Shown here: positions 11,821 through 24,429 of the stretch, piece after piece | How the letters are laid out: the number at the start of each line of letters is the position of its first letter | How positions within the stretch are numbered: the first letter of the stretch is position 1 | Assembly: GCF_901933205.1 (NCBI RefSeq) | Contig: NC_044586.1 | Coordinates: forward strand, 16,872,569 to 16,936,568 | Direction: 5' to 3' | DNA from: Camarhynchus parvulus | Lineage: Eukaryota; Chordata; Aves; Passeriformes; Thraupidae | Length of the DNA stretch: 64,000 nt | Made by a program: the position numbers and the translations under genes | Notes under the pieces: model-generated | What the model was told of the DNA's origin: nothing | The model's input: the letters and a program-made list of their open reading frames with translations, nothing else | The model's database searches: none

Positions 11821-12128
11821 TAATCCCCGTCAAATCCCTTTGATGGGGACCACTCCTGTGACCAAGAGAGGACAGTGGCAGGTCTTAATCAGCCTCCATT
11901 TCCTGTTGTCCATCTAAAAAATCATCAGAGTCCCCCATAGACTGGTGCCAAGTCTTGGCAAAGAGGCAGCATCAGCTCCCTGATCAAGGTTGGTTTGCAG
12001 TTCAGCCATCTCTGGTTCACAGGACAAACTCCAAGCAGTTCAAGGGAAAGATCCTATTTACATCCTTTTCCATGGGTGACATCTGTGCTGAGTTGAGGAA
12101 AGGAGGAAAAACTGTGGGTTTAACACCC
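11821..12128. other. Unique non-coding sequence
   Basis: Nothing recognised between two CR1 copies. Confidence 0.5.
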
Positions 12129-12655
12129 TAGAATCATGGAATGATTTGGGTTGGAAAGGGACCTTAAAGATCATCTCATTCCGTGCCCCTGCCCAGGTTG
12201 CTCAGAGCCCCATCCAACCTGGCCTGGAACACTGCCAGGGATGGGGCAGCCACAGCTTCTCTGGGCAACTGTGCCAGGGCCTCACCACCCTCACAAGGAA
12301 CAATTGCTTCCCAATATCCAATCTGAACCTGCTCTCTGTCAGTGTGAAGCCATTCCCCCTTGTCCTGTCACTCCAGGCCCTTGTCAAGAGTCTTTCTCCC
12401 TCTTTCCTGCAGGCTCCCTTCAGGTACTGGAAGGGCACAATGAGGTCACCCCAAAGCCTTCTCTTCTCCAGGTTGAACAATCCCAATTCCCTCAGCCTTT
12501 CCTCCCAGCAGAGCTGCTCCATCCCTCTGATCATCTTGGTGTCCCTGACTCTGGACAGGCTCCAGCAGCTCCCCCTGTCTTTCCTGTGCAGGGATCCCAG
12601 GGCTGTAGGCAGCTCTGCAGGGGGACTGAGCAGAGAGGGGCAGAGGGACAGAACA
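12129..12655 (-). mobile_element. CR1 LINE 3' fragment, about 527 bp
   Basis: It is minus-strand CR1 from the tail (TAGAATCATGGAATGATTTG at the low-coordinate end) through the conserved CAACCTGGCCTGGAACACTG, CTGCTCTCTGTCAGTGTGAA and CCTTCTCTTCTCCAGG blocks. It is closely similar to the copies at 17.3 (opposite strand), 28.6 and 54.3 kb, so all four belong to one young subfamily. The open frames of 170-174 codons on the plus strand are antisense repeat frames. Confidence 0.92.
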
Positions 12656-14869
12656 TATCTTAGTATATAATAAGATACAATAATATCTTAATAACAAGTT
12701 CTTAAGACAATCTTTACTTTTTATATAACATTAAATATTAATGTACCTGATGTTTTTCAAATAATTCCATTCACACCTTGGGATGGTGCAAAAACCACAA
12801 TAGGGTGGATCGAGCCATAGGGGTTCAGGGCTGATTATCTAAAGAATGTAATAATGTTAAAATGTCTCTTCATTCTTATGTGGAGGTCTAGGATTTCATA
12901 GCAAGATATGCATTGTGTTCCCTAAGGGTTTCCTTCCTTCATACAAGCACTGTCAGGCAATCGGTATTGTCTGACAGGGATAAATGAAATAACCCCCGAT
13001 TAGTTTCCTGTTTGTGTCTTAGCACAACAAACTATACACTTGTAGTCAAAGAGATTGTTTCGATAGCTTCAGGAAGAATATTTTAAAAAGAAGTGTTTAA
13101 AGATACCGAGGCAAAGCAAATCTGTTCTCAGCATTCTCATTCCCAATTCACAGATACTTGGGTTCTCATTATTCCTCTCTCTGTTTTTTTAATTTAATTC
13201 AAGCAGCATTTATCATCCTATTTTAAAAACACTCAATTTTTAAAAAATGAAGTTATATTTGTATCAATTTAACCTACTTTTCAGGTATTTTGACAGCGTC
13301 TCTGGGCTTAATGCAGACTGCTGCTGAAGGATTTTTGGTTTGCAAAGAAACAAATCTGCTTATGATAGGTTAAAACAAAGGAGATAGGTCAGACTAGTCT
13401 GACCAACTGCCCCTTTAATCAAATATAAGCTCAGTTTAGGGGATTTTTTTAAAATGAATTTATCCTGATCCCTAAGATAACTTGGCCCAAGAAGTAGGAC
13501 ACAATATCCTTTCTACAACACTCCTTACCATTAACTATAATTTTAAATAACGACCTGGGTTATTAATATTACTTCCCATATTAAACTCTTTCAACAATTT
13601 CCTATCTCCTATTAAAAACAAAACAAAACAGAACAAAATGTTTTCTATTTCTTTCCAACACCATTGGCCTTCTCCTAAGTTTTGTGCCTTGTTTTGTTCT
13701 CCAAGTTGGAGATTCTTGCAAATAGGATTGTGCAGTTTCTGCTCTGAGAACCATTCCTGCATTTTTCCCTGCATTCATTTCCACTGAGGAAAGATGGATC
13801 ACAGATTTTTCAACAACTGGGAGATGGAGGAGACAGGAGCAGGAGAGTGGCTGAAACTGGAGAGAGAAGAAAGTTATTGCAGATAAAATGATGGAAAAAA
13901 ACAGGAAATAATTTGGCTGAACTGCAGATGTTTGGTCAATGGTTTGTCTCGATGATGTTTTGGGTCTTTTCTGACCTTTATGATTCTCTGAAAGACTGAA
14001 AAGCAAAAACAAAAGGCAGAGAACAACATGGACAAAGAGGAAGACAGACATTTTTAGCCTTTCACAGAATCACAGAAGTTTATTCCTAGTCAGTACTCAA
14101 GCTCTTAGTTAAAAGCCTTTGCATCTACTGCTGTAGCCAAGCTGTAAATGAGGACATCCAAAAGAAAAGATGGGGATTGTTTCTGGAAGAGAAAGAGAAC
14201 AGTTTCTGTTGGATTTCATGCCAAGAGAAATCATGTCACACCATTCAATCCCTCAGTTAAAATAGATACATCACACCAAATCTGGAGAAACTGTTTAATA
14301 TTGAGTATTATGAATGAAAAATAAAGGAAAAAGGGCCTATGTGAGCACTATTCCAGTATTGTCTGGGTTTGTATGCTAACACTGGATCCTGCTAAATCAT
14401 GCCTGAAGGTGGGATGCTCAGGTACAGCTCGAATCCCTGGGACCAGCCAGAGCTCCAAGCTCTCAGGGACTCAGCACTCAAAGCCACCCTCACCTAGACA
14501 GTTTTTGAGTAAGAGCTAGAATTGTGTATTAGATACACAGAAAACCACCAGTGCAGAAGTTATCACAGTAAAGGCTGGTGAAGAAAAACAACAGCAACCT
14601 CCAGAAATGTGGGCCTGCCCCTAAACATACCATTTTCCCTGAGGAAAAATAAAAAGCCTGAAGAAAACAGATGCTTCCCAAAAGGTTTATCATGCCACTT
14701 AATGAAGGTGCAGGCCCCTACCTTACACTGACAGTGGCTTGCTCATTGTCCTCCTACAACCATTTTATGTTTAGCTGTACTGACATTCTAATTTGCTGCT
14801 AAAAATAATAGTGATTAAGTAAATAAATAGATTTACCTGTCATGTTAGTTTCACTGACATCATGATCAA
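12656..14869. other. Unique AT-rich non-coding sequence
   Basis: No gene recognised. A 149-codon minus-strand frame (13602-14051) starts with a hydrophobic stretch but crosses an A-rich simple tract near 13612-13640, and I treat it as chance. The part at about 12950-13260 has an ordered, non-repetitive AT-rich look that could be conserved regulatory DNA; I cannot test this. Confidence 0.5.
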
Positions 14870-15106
14870 ACTGACAGATAGTAGGTTTAGATTGGATATC
14901 AGGAAGGAATTCTTCCCTGTGAGGGTGGTGAGGCCCTGGCACAGGCTGGCCAGAGCAGCTGTGGCTGCCTCATCCCTGGCAGTGTTCCAGGCCAGGTTGG
15001 ATGGGGCTCTGAGAAAGCTGGGCTAGTGGAAGGTGTCCCTGCCCATGGCAGAGAGGTAGAACTGGGTGATTTTTAAGGTTCCTTCCAAGCCAGGCCTATG
15101 ATTCAC
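14870..15106 (+). mobile_element. CR1 LINE 3'-end fragment
   Basis: It runs from CTGACAGATAGTAGGTTTAG through GAGGGTGGTGAGGCCCTGG and GGAAGGTGTCCCTGCCC to the tail CCTATGATTCAC. It is in plus orientation with the 3' end intact and strongly 5'-truncated. Confidence 0.9.
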
Positions 15107-16030
15107 TAAATTTATTTTGCATGATTTTTCTTCCTCAGAAGGACACAATTCCTGACAATCTCCATACACATCTACAGGTTCAGGACAAAAAATGACAAAG
15201 CCATCACCTGAAATCACAAGATTGAGCAAATCTGACTTCATTGCTCTGAAAACTGCACATGCTGGCTCAATCTCAAGATATGCATGTACATTATTTATCT
15301 CGGTTGAGATTCAACTCCTGCCCAGAATAAAAATACTAAAAAAATTGGCCAAACATGGATGTAAGCATATCAGCTTTGATACCGGGCACTGGATTTTCCT
15401 AGAAATTAATCCTCCATTAAAGCAACAGATGGCCCTGTGTTGTTCCAGGGGCTCAGGGCACACATGAGGGGCTGGGTGACTGATGGACTTATGAATGACT
15501 GGGTCCACATAAACCTTAAGTTGGATTAGGATAAGCCCATGCATGTCAGAAATGGTTTGCAGTATTGACATTTCATGTCAGCTTTGTGAATCCAGACTTG
15601 TTTCAGCCCCACACAGGGCTGTGTCACATGGACGGGACAGCATAGGAATATGTAGGAATAAACGCATCCTGGCAGCTTTACTGACTGCTTGGATGCTCTC
15701 AGCCAGCAACAAATGAAGTCCCTGCTGATTCATCCTTTAAATCAGTGACAGCTACTTAATTAACAGGACCACAGCCAAGCTGCTTAGGACTAGCACTGAC
15801 CCTTAAGAAAAGGAAAGTTGTGCAGCACATTTTGAAGGGCACCTCCCAGCAAGCCCAGATTTTGGGTGAGCTAGGTGAAGAATGGTAGCAGAGAGAAGCA
15901 CAAGGTTGTGCCTGCACTTACAGAGCTGGGAAGGACCATCCGAGCACAGGAGGCTCACAGTCCTCTCCTACCTGACTCCATGAGGCACACAGATATTCCT
16001 TGGATAATGCCATGACCTTCCATGGACTCT
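15107..16030. other. Unique non-coding sequence
   Basis: Nothing recognisable. Overlapping frames up to 91 codons have no motif. Confidence 0.5.
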
Positions 16031-16096
16031 TGTTGTATTAAACACATTTACAACAATTCACACCACTTGTTGTATTAGACACATTTACAACAATTC
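16031..16096. repeat. Local duplication of the LTR end
   Basis: TGTTGTATTAAACACATTTA at 16031 recurs with one change (TTAGAC for TTAAAC) starting near 16068. Each is followed by CAACAATTC, so the terminal 37 bases or so of the element are present twice. Confidence 0.75.
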
Positions 16097-16438
16097 TCAA
16101 ACATATACAGTAATACATTACACAACAATACTTATACAGTAATATATTATACAACTATATGCATTACAGTAATACATTATACCAGTTACATTACACCAGC
16201 ATCTATCTCTACTTGTCAGGGCAATCATAATGCAAAGTAAATACCTCAAATGTCCCAAAACAAAGCCCTCAAATGTCCCATTATTGCTTGTTGGTGGCTC
16301 ACCTACTTCCAGGTGTCTTGATTGAGATAATCAGGTCCGGCCCTCCTTGTGGCTTCCACCTGCCACTCTCAGCTTCACCAACGCCGCCTCCCCCACTCCG
16401 TCCCAGTGGGTCACAGTAACCCTACACACTTCACACTA

Positions 16439-16502
16439 ACACTAATACATTACAGTAAACATTACAACAAACACTAATACATTACAGTAAACATTACAAC
16501 AA
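16439..16502. repeat. Two-copy 32-bp tandem repeat
   Basis: The unit beginning ACACTAATACATTACAGTAA is at 16439 and again at 16471, each followed by ACATTACAACA. Weaker ATACAGTAATACATTA-like relatives occur at about 16105-16195. Confidence 0.85.
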
Positions 16503-16507
16503 CAGAG

Positions 16508-16606
16508 TCCATCCCCTCCAGGGGCTTTTCCTGATGCTTGTCCATCCCCTCCAGGGGCTTTTCCTGATGCTTGTCCATCCCCTCCAGGGGCTTTTCCCGA
16601 AGCACC
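16508..16606. repeat. 33-bp minisatellite, about 2.8 copies
   Basis: The unit beginning TCCATCCCCTCCAGGGGC starts at 16508, 16541 and 16574. The third copy degrades after CTTTTCC. On the minus strand it is read as a Gly/Lys/Ala-rich frame, which is a repeat artefact and not a protein. Confidence 0.9.
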
Positions 16607-17265
16607 CAGCCAGAAGCATCTGCAGCTAATCCAGCAGCAATCCAATGAAGGATATTGCTGCCAGACTGCCACAGAGCCCTAGCACGTCCAAAGCTTCTCC
16701 AACCCTCTCCTGGGGTCTATCTTCTTCTGATATAATTCATCCCTTCTAGGGGAACTCATCATCTTCTCCAGGGACTCTTCTGGTCCTCACCCTCTCCTGG
16801 GATTCTTCTCTCCTAGGGTTCCGGGTCTTTGCAGCAGCCATCTCCTGAGCAGCCTTCTCCTAGCTCTTCTTGCAGTCTTCTGAGTCTTTGGCTGACTCCA
16901 CCCTTTTATGTCCCTTGCTCTTAATCACTTACAGGTGTTAACACAGCTGCAACTCATTGGGGAATACTGTGCCCCCTTACAATTCTCCCTACAGACTCTC
17001 ACAATCAAAGTGTTGGCTGTTACCCAAATGCTTTCACAGTCCAAAGAGCATTTACAGGAATTATAAAGGGTCAGTAACATTCTCTCCAAAGACCATGACA
17101 GCCTCTGCTATGGACAATTAAACCCCCCTCCCTTGCACACCTTTAAAAAGTTTTCACCTAAACAGTTCTTAAATGACAGGTTCAAAACCTGCCAGCTGCA
17201 CTAAAGCTGCACTTTAAGGTACAAGTTATCCAGATTCTAAGGACACCTCATTGAGGGGCTGAAAA

Positions 17266-17767
17266 GTTCTGGGATAGCCTCACAGGAAGGATGTGCAGCT
17301 GCTGGAGCCTGTCCAGAGCAGGGACACCAAGATGATCAGAGGGATGGAGCAGTTCTGCGGGGAGGAAAGGCTGAGAGAATTGGGATTGTTCAGCCTGGAG
17401 AAGAGAAGGCTTTGGGGTGAGCTCACTGTGCCCTTCCAGTGCCTGAAGGGAGCCCACAGGAAAGATGGAGAGAGACTCATGACAGGGGTCTGGAGTTACA
17501 GGACAAGGGACAATGGCTTCACACTGACAGAGAGCAGGTTTAGATTGGATATTAGGAATAAATTGTTCTCTGTGAGGGTGGTGAGGCCCTGGCACAGTTG
17601 CCCAGAGAAGCTGTGGCTGCCCCATCCCTGGCAGTGTTCCAGGCCAGGTTGGATGGGGCTCTGAGCAACCTAGGCTAGTGGAAGGTGTCCCTGCCCGTGG
17701 CAGAGGAGGCACTGGAATGAGGTGATCTTTAAGGTCCCTTTCCAACCCAGGCTATTCTGTAATTCTA
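17266..17767 (+). mobile_element. CR1 LINE 3' fragment, about 500 bp
   Basis: It is plus-strand CR1 from the CACAGGAAGGATGTGCAGCT block through GGAGAAGAGAAGGCTTTGGG, CTGACAGAGAGCAGG and GGTGTCCCTGCCCGTGG to the tail GCTATTCTGTAATTCT. It is the same subfamily as the 12.1, 28.6 and 54.3 kb copies, and in inverted orientation to them. Confidence 0.92.
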
Positions 17768-20700
17768 AACCTCAGCTTATTTTACAGGCCTAAAAATCTT
17801 CTGTGTTCATGTGAAAATTGTATACAGGCCAATAAAGTGCATAAAAATTCCCCACCACTAATAAAAGTCCTCCCAGTCCATTGCAGAAGCAGCTGTTCTG
17901 GGATGGATAAGGTCAGCAAACACAGGGAGGAGGTCAGAGTGGCACAATGATGTTTGCCAGGAACGTGATTCTGCATTCAGCCAAACACTTGTCAAGATCA
18001 GTAAAGGGGGAAAAAGGAGACCTTGTCTTGTTAAATTTACAACTGTGGGTAGAATGAAAACAATTTGCTTCTAGATATTTTGATTCAGTCTTTTAAAAAA
18101 GCCTAATATTTAAATACTTGTGCTTAGTATGGCTTTGAGAGAAGCTCTGATGATGTTAATAATAAAAAGAAAGTGTAATAATTTTTCATGCACCGATGTT
18201 TAGCTGTTGCTGTACTTCATGAAAAAAAGCACAGAGTTAACCTCAGCTTTTATTTCCACAAGCACAAATATCCCCTGCCTTACTCCCTACCTTCTTTTTC
18301 TCCCTGTGTTTATAGGGCAAACAGGGGGAGTTGAAGGAGAAGAGAACCTTTTCCCACAAAATTCTTTGCCATAAAACACAGAGTCACACTTTCTCCACAG
18401 CTGGAAAAGCAAAAACCATCTCCAACCATCCCTGTACCATCTGCACTACCACAACTCCACAGCATATTCCTCCCCAAGAACAGAAGCTGGATTTATTCCT
18501 TTTTCCCATAACTCTATAAAACCCTATAAAATCCTGGCCACAGGTGCACACAGAGCACTGCCAGTGTCACTCAGGGATTCTTGGCACCACGTGGGCTCCT
18601 GCTGTGGGTAACTTGCAATGGGCCTTTTACCTCCCTGAAATTTGGGGGGAAAGAACACAGAGAACAGGTCTTTTTGCCATTAAAAAGGGGAGAAGTGCAA
18701 GCTGCCAATTTATTCGAGACAAAGGAAACAAGCAAATTGATCTCATCTAAACTATTGTAGACACTGATGCTGAAGATCACACAAGCACCATCAGAGGGTT
18801 AAAGCTAGTCATGCCAGAGGCCTGAAAAAAACCTGGAAATCGAGGCAAAAGCGAATTCATTTAATGAACTAGCAGCAGAGTTTATTTTCACAGCAAAAAA
18901 ACTCACCAGTGGCAGAACACAAACTGTCCTGCTGGCCAAAGGAAACATCATTTGGCATGAAGATAAGTTTTAGTTACCAAAACAACAAATGATCTCCAGA
19001 CCTGAACTCTGGCATCACATCAGTCCCATTGCTACAGGAACAGGGGACTGGGGGACTTGTCCACGCTGTGTAACAGCTGACCCCTGACTTTTACAGCCCA
19101 AGACTCTATTCCCTCATCCTGGATATCATCCTAGATTAACTTCTGTGCTGTTTGTAGATGCATATTTTAGGACACAGACAGTTGCTACAGGCACTGCTAG
19201 TTGGATAATAAAACATACATATATTTTTTGAGTAAATGAAAGAGGAGGTTGGGGAGGATTTTAATCAGCCCACAAAGATAAAAAGTGTACAAATTTTTTA
19301 AAAAATTGGTTATAGAGACACTTTGGTCTTTATTAATGGAAATCCCATGCACTTCAGATATTCAGGATTAAAAAATCTGCTCTGGAATGTTCAGCAGTGA
19401 CTTTCTGCTGTTGTATTTAACTTCCTTCACTCAGGTAATTAAGACAAGAAAATGGCATGCAATTTAGGAAGAAGAGCAAAGCAAAGAAACTTAACAGTCC
19501 ACAAACAATCCAGAGGTTGGAAATGATTTAGCTGGAGTATTTGCTGGGTGTACATGTTACACAGGAAGAAAATGAGACCTAGAAAAATTTTCTGCGGTCA
19601 AAAAGGAAGAAACTCAGATAACAAACTTTCAGTTATAGATTTCACAGCTGATATCAATTCCTGCCTTTGCCTTTGCAGATATCAATTCTTGACTTGTCTG
19701 TTAGATTTCCTCCCAATTTTTTTATTCTACCCTCTATGTATGGGGAACGCTCCCAGTCATAATGTGTAAATAGCATTCCATGTCTTTCTTGGTGTATCTC
19801 TTTAAAGCTTACTCCCTGCTCTCTCCTTTCTAGACAAAGGACAGACAGCTGGTGTTCCATGGCTGCTGCTCGTCATACTAATCTCAATCAGTTCACAGCT
19901 CCATGCAGCCCTCCTGGCAGCTCATCTCTCCCTGGACACACAGAGAGCTCTGGGGCAAGCAATATTTATTATCAGAGCACCAAGCCTCGTGTGGTGGAGC
20001 TCGGATTTCTGACATATCTAGATGCTGTCAGATAAACAAGGAAATCATTTGACACAGCTTTTGTCACTGCCATTAAATCATCTGAATGGCTTTGAAGAGT
20101 TCAGCAGCACAGTTCTGCCGTTATTTTCTTCTATTTTTTTTTGCACAAAGTGCTCTGCATTGCTCCATCGGAGGCACAGATGTTGTGCTGCTGCTTTTGG
20201 TGGAGTCAGCCCCCACAAATCCAAGAGCAGGTATTGGCAAATTTGAGTTTTATTCACTTGTTTGTAGGCTGGGATCTTGTATGGAAGCTTGAAAATACAT
20301 GCACACAGCAGAAGAAAAAGAGGCAGCCAGTGTTACAAAGGCCAGACTTTGAGCTAGCACCAGGAAATCGGATCCTGGTGGAAAGTATAATGTTTGTAAA
20401 TCTTGGTTTAAAAGGTTTCCCTTAAAGACAACTTTGCAGCATCCTGATTTTGTGACATGCAGCTTCAGCCTGACCTTTTCCCTTGCTTGGCTCAGAGTTG
20501 TGTTTGCCAAGGGAGCATTTGCCCTGCAGCCACTCGTGTTCATTATGAGCCACTCATGAGCTCCTGAGCAGTGGCTGCAATCAGCTGATGGTCTGGCTAG
20601 GGGACAGTTTGCTGAGACAGGAGCATCCCCTTGCCTTAACATTTCTCAAGAGCTCTCTCAAAGTTTCCCACAGAGTAGTGCTTCAAAGGAGACCGAGGCT

Positions 20701-22809
20701 CAGAGGCTCTCATCAGCCAGTTGTCTTTTTGCCTCCTGGCATCAGTGGCCAACTCATTGCTGAGCAAAGAAGCAGCTCCCCAGCTGTTCTGTACATGTTC
20801 TGAGGGAGCAGCAGACACTCCCACTCACCTTACTTGGAACTGAAGGCACCATCCACCAAAAAAAATCTTTACAGGTGTGACTCAGCCTCTCTCCAGGAAG
20901 ATCCAATTCTGTCTAGTTACACTTAGAGGAGATTCACAGCACACTTCAGAGCATAATGAAGTCAGACCTCATTTTTCACAATGACCCACTATTAGTCTCT
21001 AGTCAAAATTCAAACTGTGAACCTCAGAAATTATCCCCTCTCTGTATCTTTGGCTAACTAAGGGGTTAGAGGAAAAGGGCTGCCAGTATCCAATCCATAA
21101 CACTGATATTATACTTGGAGCGCCTTTTAGTGAGTGCAGGGCCTTCAAAACAGCTGCCATTTAGAAATGTACAATCATAATTCAGTGCAGTGTTAAAAAA
21201 AGAGGCCCTTTAGCCACCAGGTGCCTATTGAGAAATGGAAAGTTTTGGTTCTGTTTGCATTTTGCTCATAAGAACCACTCTGCAGAGTAATGAAATCCCT
21301 CCAATGTGCTATTGCCAAGGCTTTTAAAAACACTGCCAGGGCTACTTATTTTTTATACTAAACAATTTGTGTAATCTTACTGTGGACAAACTGAATCTTA
21401 CGCTGACTCTGTGCAGAGGATGACTTTATCTCCCAGCAAAAAGCCAAACAAGCATAGAGGGTAGGAATATCTTGCTCACACCTAAGGATTCAGAACACAG
21501 GGTTGATGTGGCCGTACTAGATGCAGATGCACCCACAGTATCACTGGATAGGAGTTCCTTGTAGGATTATTTTTTCAAAATAATTCAAAACCCAGAATTA
21601 AACAAGGAAGGCTTTCTGAGAGCAAAGAGGACATGAGTGGTAAGTCCTCTGGCCTGAGAGTAAAATGTGCCATTTGACTTGAGATGAAAATTGCAGAAAG
21701 AGGACTGAGGGACGCTGTGCTCACACACAATGTTAAGAAACAGAAAACATTCTCATTTATCATGTCGGTGGTTGGAGCATGTCTTGCTCAATCCTGTGCT
21801 GGTTGACAATTTCCAGCTCTTGTAGATCCTCTTAGCAGTGTTTTTCAGCTCAATTAAACACCTTCTCTTTATAGATTATTTTACCATTTTGTTCTCCTTA
21901 TCTCTTCCTCTTAGATTTCCTTTTCACTCCCTCAAAAGCAGCACATTTATCATGACACTCATGTGATTTTTTCTGCCAGTGTCGTCTGCTCCCTCTCTGT
22001 TGCTGCTGTTCACACAATCTAGTTTGGGGGCCCTACCTTCCCAGTGTCCTCTGCAGAGACAGGGGAAATAAAGGCACCCCAGAAACATAATTCAAACCCC
22101 CTGAGAACAGAACTGCCCCTGCATGTCTCTCCCAGCAGTGACTGAAGAGGGGTCTAAAGGCACCAGACCTTCACCAGGGAGCAACAGGAACAGAGCTGCT
22201 CTATGAAGGACAACAAGAAAACAAGGGTGACCACAAGATGGGCAGATGCAGCACCCACCTGGCCAGAGCACTGTCCTCCAGGGCCTGAGCAGAGCAAGCA
22301 GGATGGGTGATGGCAACATGCTCATTTGATGGTGCAAATCAAGATCAGCCCTGAAAATTCACTCAGCATGATGGGGCTGGGTGCTGGAACACCTCTAACT
22401 TAGCCAAAGCCACAGGTGGGGGCTCAGGCTTGGGCTCAGAGAGGTCCTGGAGCAATGAGCAGATGGTGCATGTGGGGAGACTGCAGCTCAGGGCAGTGAA
22501 AGCCTACAAGCTACTCAGGGCCACAGTAACCAAACAGCACTGTCAGGGGCCCAGAGGTAGGTCCTGTATCAGCCAGCCTCACTTGCTGTCCTGTGTGCTG
22601 CACCAGAGCTTCCTGGGTGGATGGCACTTGTGCTGGAAGCACACAAGTGCCAGAGCCCAGGAGCATCATCCTGCAGCTGGGGTTCATCTGGGTGGGGCTG
22701 CGCAGTGGCTGTGCCTCTGCTCTGCCTCGTGTCCCCTGTGTCCCAGTCATTACCTGCACCTGCTGCTTTGATCTCAGCCCTGCCTCGCTGCTGCAAACAT
22801 GTGGGGGCG
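17768..22809. other. Unique non-coding sequence
   Basis: Five kilobases without a recognised gene or repeat. Open frames reach 130 codons (20250-20642, minus strand) but overlap other frames on the opposite strand and show no motif. The part near 22400-22800 is GC-richer, with several overlapping frames. Confidence 0.5.
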
Positions 22810-23435
22810 TCACAAGATCACTAAGATTCGAAAAGAGCTCAAGGATCAATGAGTCCAACCTGTCACCAAACACCACTGTGTCCCCCAGCCCAGAGCACTG
22901 AGTGCCGTGTCCAGTCATTTCTTGAACACCTCCAGGGATGGGGACTCCACATCCTCCCTGGACAGCCCGTTCCAGTGTCTAACAGCCCTTTCAGTGAAAA
23001 AAAATCTTTCTGGTGTCCAACCTGAAACTCTCCTGGCACAGCTTGAGGCCATTTCCTCTTGTCCTGTCCCATGTTCCCTGGGAGCAGAGCCCGATCGCCC
23101 CCTCCTGTCAGGGAGTTGTGGAGAGCCAGAAGGGCCCCCCTGAGCCTCCTTTTCTGCAGACTGAGCCCCCCCAGCTCCCTCAGCCCCTCCTGGTGCTCCA
23201 GACCCTTCCCCAGCTCCGTTCCCTTCTCTGGACACGCTCCATCCCCTCAATGTCCATTTTGCAGTGAGGGGCCCAGAAGTGGACACAGGGTTTGGGGTGT
23301 GGCCCCAGCAGTGCCAGCACAGGGGACAGTGACTGCCATACCATGGCTGGCACAGCCCAGGTGCCATTGACCTCTTGGCTATCTGGGCACAGCTGGCTTA
23401 TGTTCAGCTGGTTGTCAACCAGTGCCCAAAATCCA
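22810..23435 (-). mobile_element. CR1 LINE 3' region, GC-rich subfamily
   Basis: It is minus-strand CR1: a decayed tail at TCACAAGATCACTAAGATTC, then ACACCTCCAGGGATGGGGAC, the CCCTGAGCCTCCTTTTCTGC block, CTCTGGACACGCTCCATCCC, and upstream CR1 sequence to about 23435. It belongs to the same subfamily as the 31.1 kb copy, distinct from the 12.1 kb group. Frames of 103-150 codons on both strands lie wholly inside it. Confidence 0.9.
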
Positions 23436-24429
23436 GTGCCAATCACTGGATTCTTGTCTGACCCAAGAACCTTGGTTATCATTCCACGTCCTCTCTGACT
23501 TTGTTTGGATCTGTGGGACTGTGCACTCAATGAGAGCGCTACTCCCGCCTTACCCTTGCTGCTCCCTGACACAGGGGAGAAAAAAAAAGATTTCTGGAAA
23601 TACCAAGCAAAGGTAATTTTGCTGGGGTTTTGTCACCCTGTCCCTGATCTTGACATCCATCTGTTCACATGGACACTCACAGAGCTGCACACATCATCAA
23701 CAGATTTCCACGATGCTGCACACAATAATGTCTAACAGGTGAGTGTGAGGGTAGGAGTCAGGATCCTGTTTTATGGAAAACAGGTATCCTGGAGGAATAA
23801 CTGAACTCCTGTGTGGGAGAGGTTGTCCTGCTGCTTCACAAGGAGAATCACAGTCCAAAGATAAAATTCTTTCCCTCTGCTTTTTCTTTTCAGAATTATG
23901 TTTTGCACACAAACCAAAGAAATACTTAATGGAGGATAATAACATTTCTCTTTTTTTTTTAAATTACACAGTCTTAAATCACTAAATACTCAGATAGAGT
24001 GGGTATTAGAAATGAAAGGACTCAGTTTCCAGTAAAGCCTTCATTAAATTTGGCCCATCTCAGTTTCCCTCTGAAATGGATAGCAAAAATTACAGAAGCT
24101 AAAAGAGCCCAGGTGATAAAGAGAGGCATTGGCACAGATCTTAAACCAACTGAAAATGGTCCCTTCAAACCCACTGTGAGGTGACTGCCAAGGGATAAAA
24201 ATCAGACCATTGGTCACCCTTTTGTGACATTTTAAATTGGCTACTTGCATCACTTTCATTGACTTTCTTTTTGGGTGCCATCACCTCCACCGATTCACAA
24301 AGTCTCATTAATTCAGGGAATGAGGTTTGGCTGCAAAAAGAGCCACCTTAGAAACAGATTAGTCATAAGAATTTGCAGGAAATAACCACAGGAAGGAACA
24401 ACCCAATAAAAGGCAACGGAAAATGACAT
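23436..24429. other. Unique non-coding sequence
   Basis: Nothing recognised apart from short poly-A (about 23580) and poly-T (about 23950) runs. Confidence 0.5.

Larger units (their letters stand above)
16031..16981 (-). mobile_element. Probable solo LTR, minus strand, about 951 bp
   Basis: Read on the minus strand it starts TGTAAGGGGGCACAG (at 16981) and ends AATACAACA (at 16031), giving TG...CA ends. A TATA-like CATAAAAGGG lies near 16905-16914, about 70 bases into the element. The flanks ACTCT (16026-16030) and ATTCT (16982-16986) agree at 4 of 5 bases, as a decayed 5-bp target-site duplication would. The half downstream of TATA carries two or three internal tandem repeats, listed separately. 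I could not find a clear AATAAA. The alternative is a composite of simple repeats beside a shorter LTR. Confidence 0.5.

Noticed and set aside
12146..12670. Open frames of 170-174 codons at 12.1 kb, and similar ones at 9.1, 17.2, 22.9, 28.6, 31.1 and 54.4 kb
   Set aside because: All lie within CR1 3' regions, mostly antisense, and recur with every copy of the repeat. They are not host genes.
13602..14051. 149-codon minus-strand frame with a hydrophobic N-terminus
   Set aside because: It crosses an A-rich simple tract, the hydrophobic run is T-rich DNA, and no family is recognised.
16442..16672. Gly/Lys/Ala-Pro-Gly-Gly-Asp-Gly repeat frame on the minus strand
   Set aside because: It is the translation of the 33-bp minisatellite inside the 16 kb LTR.
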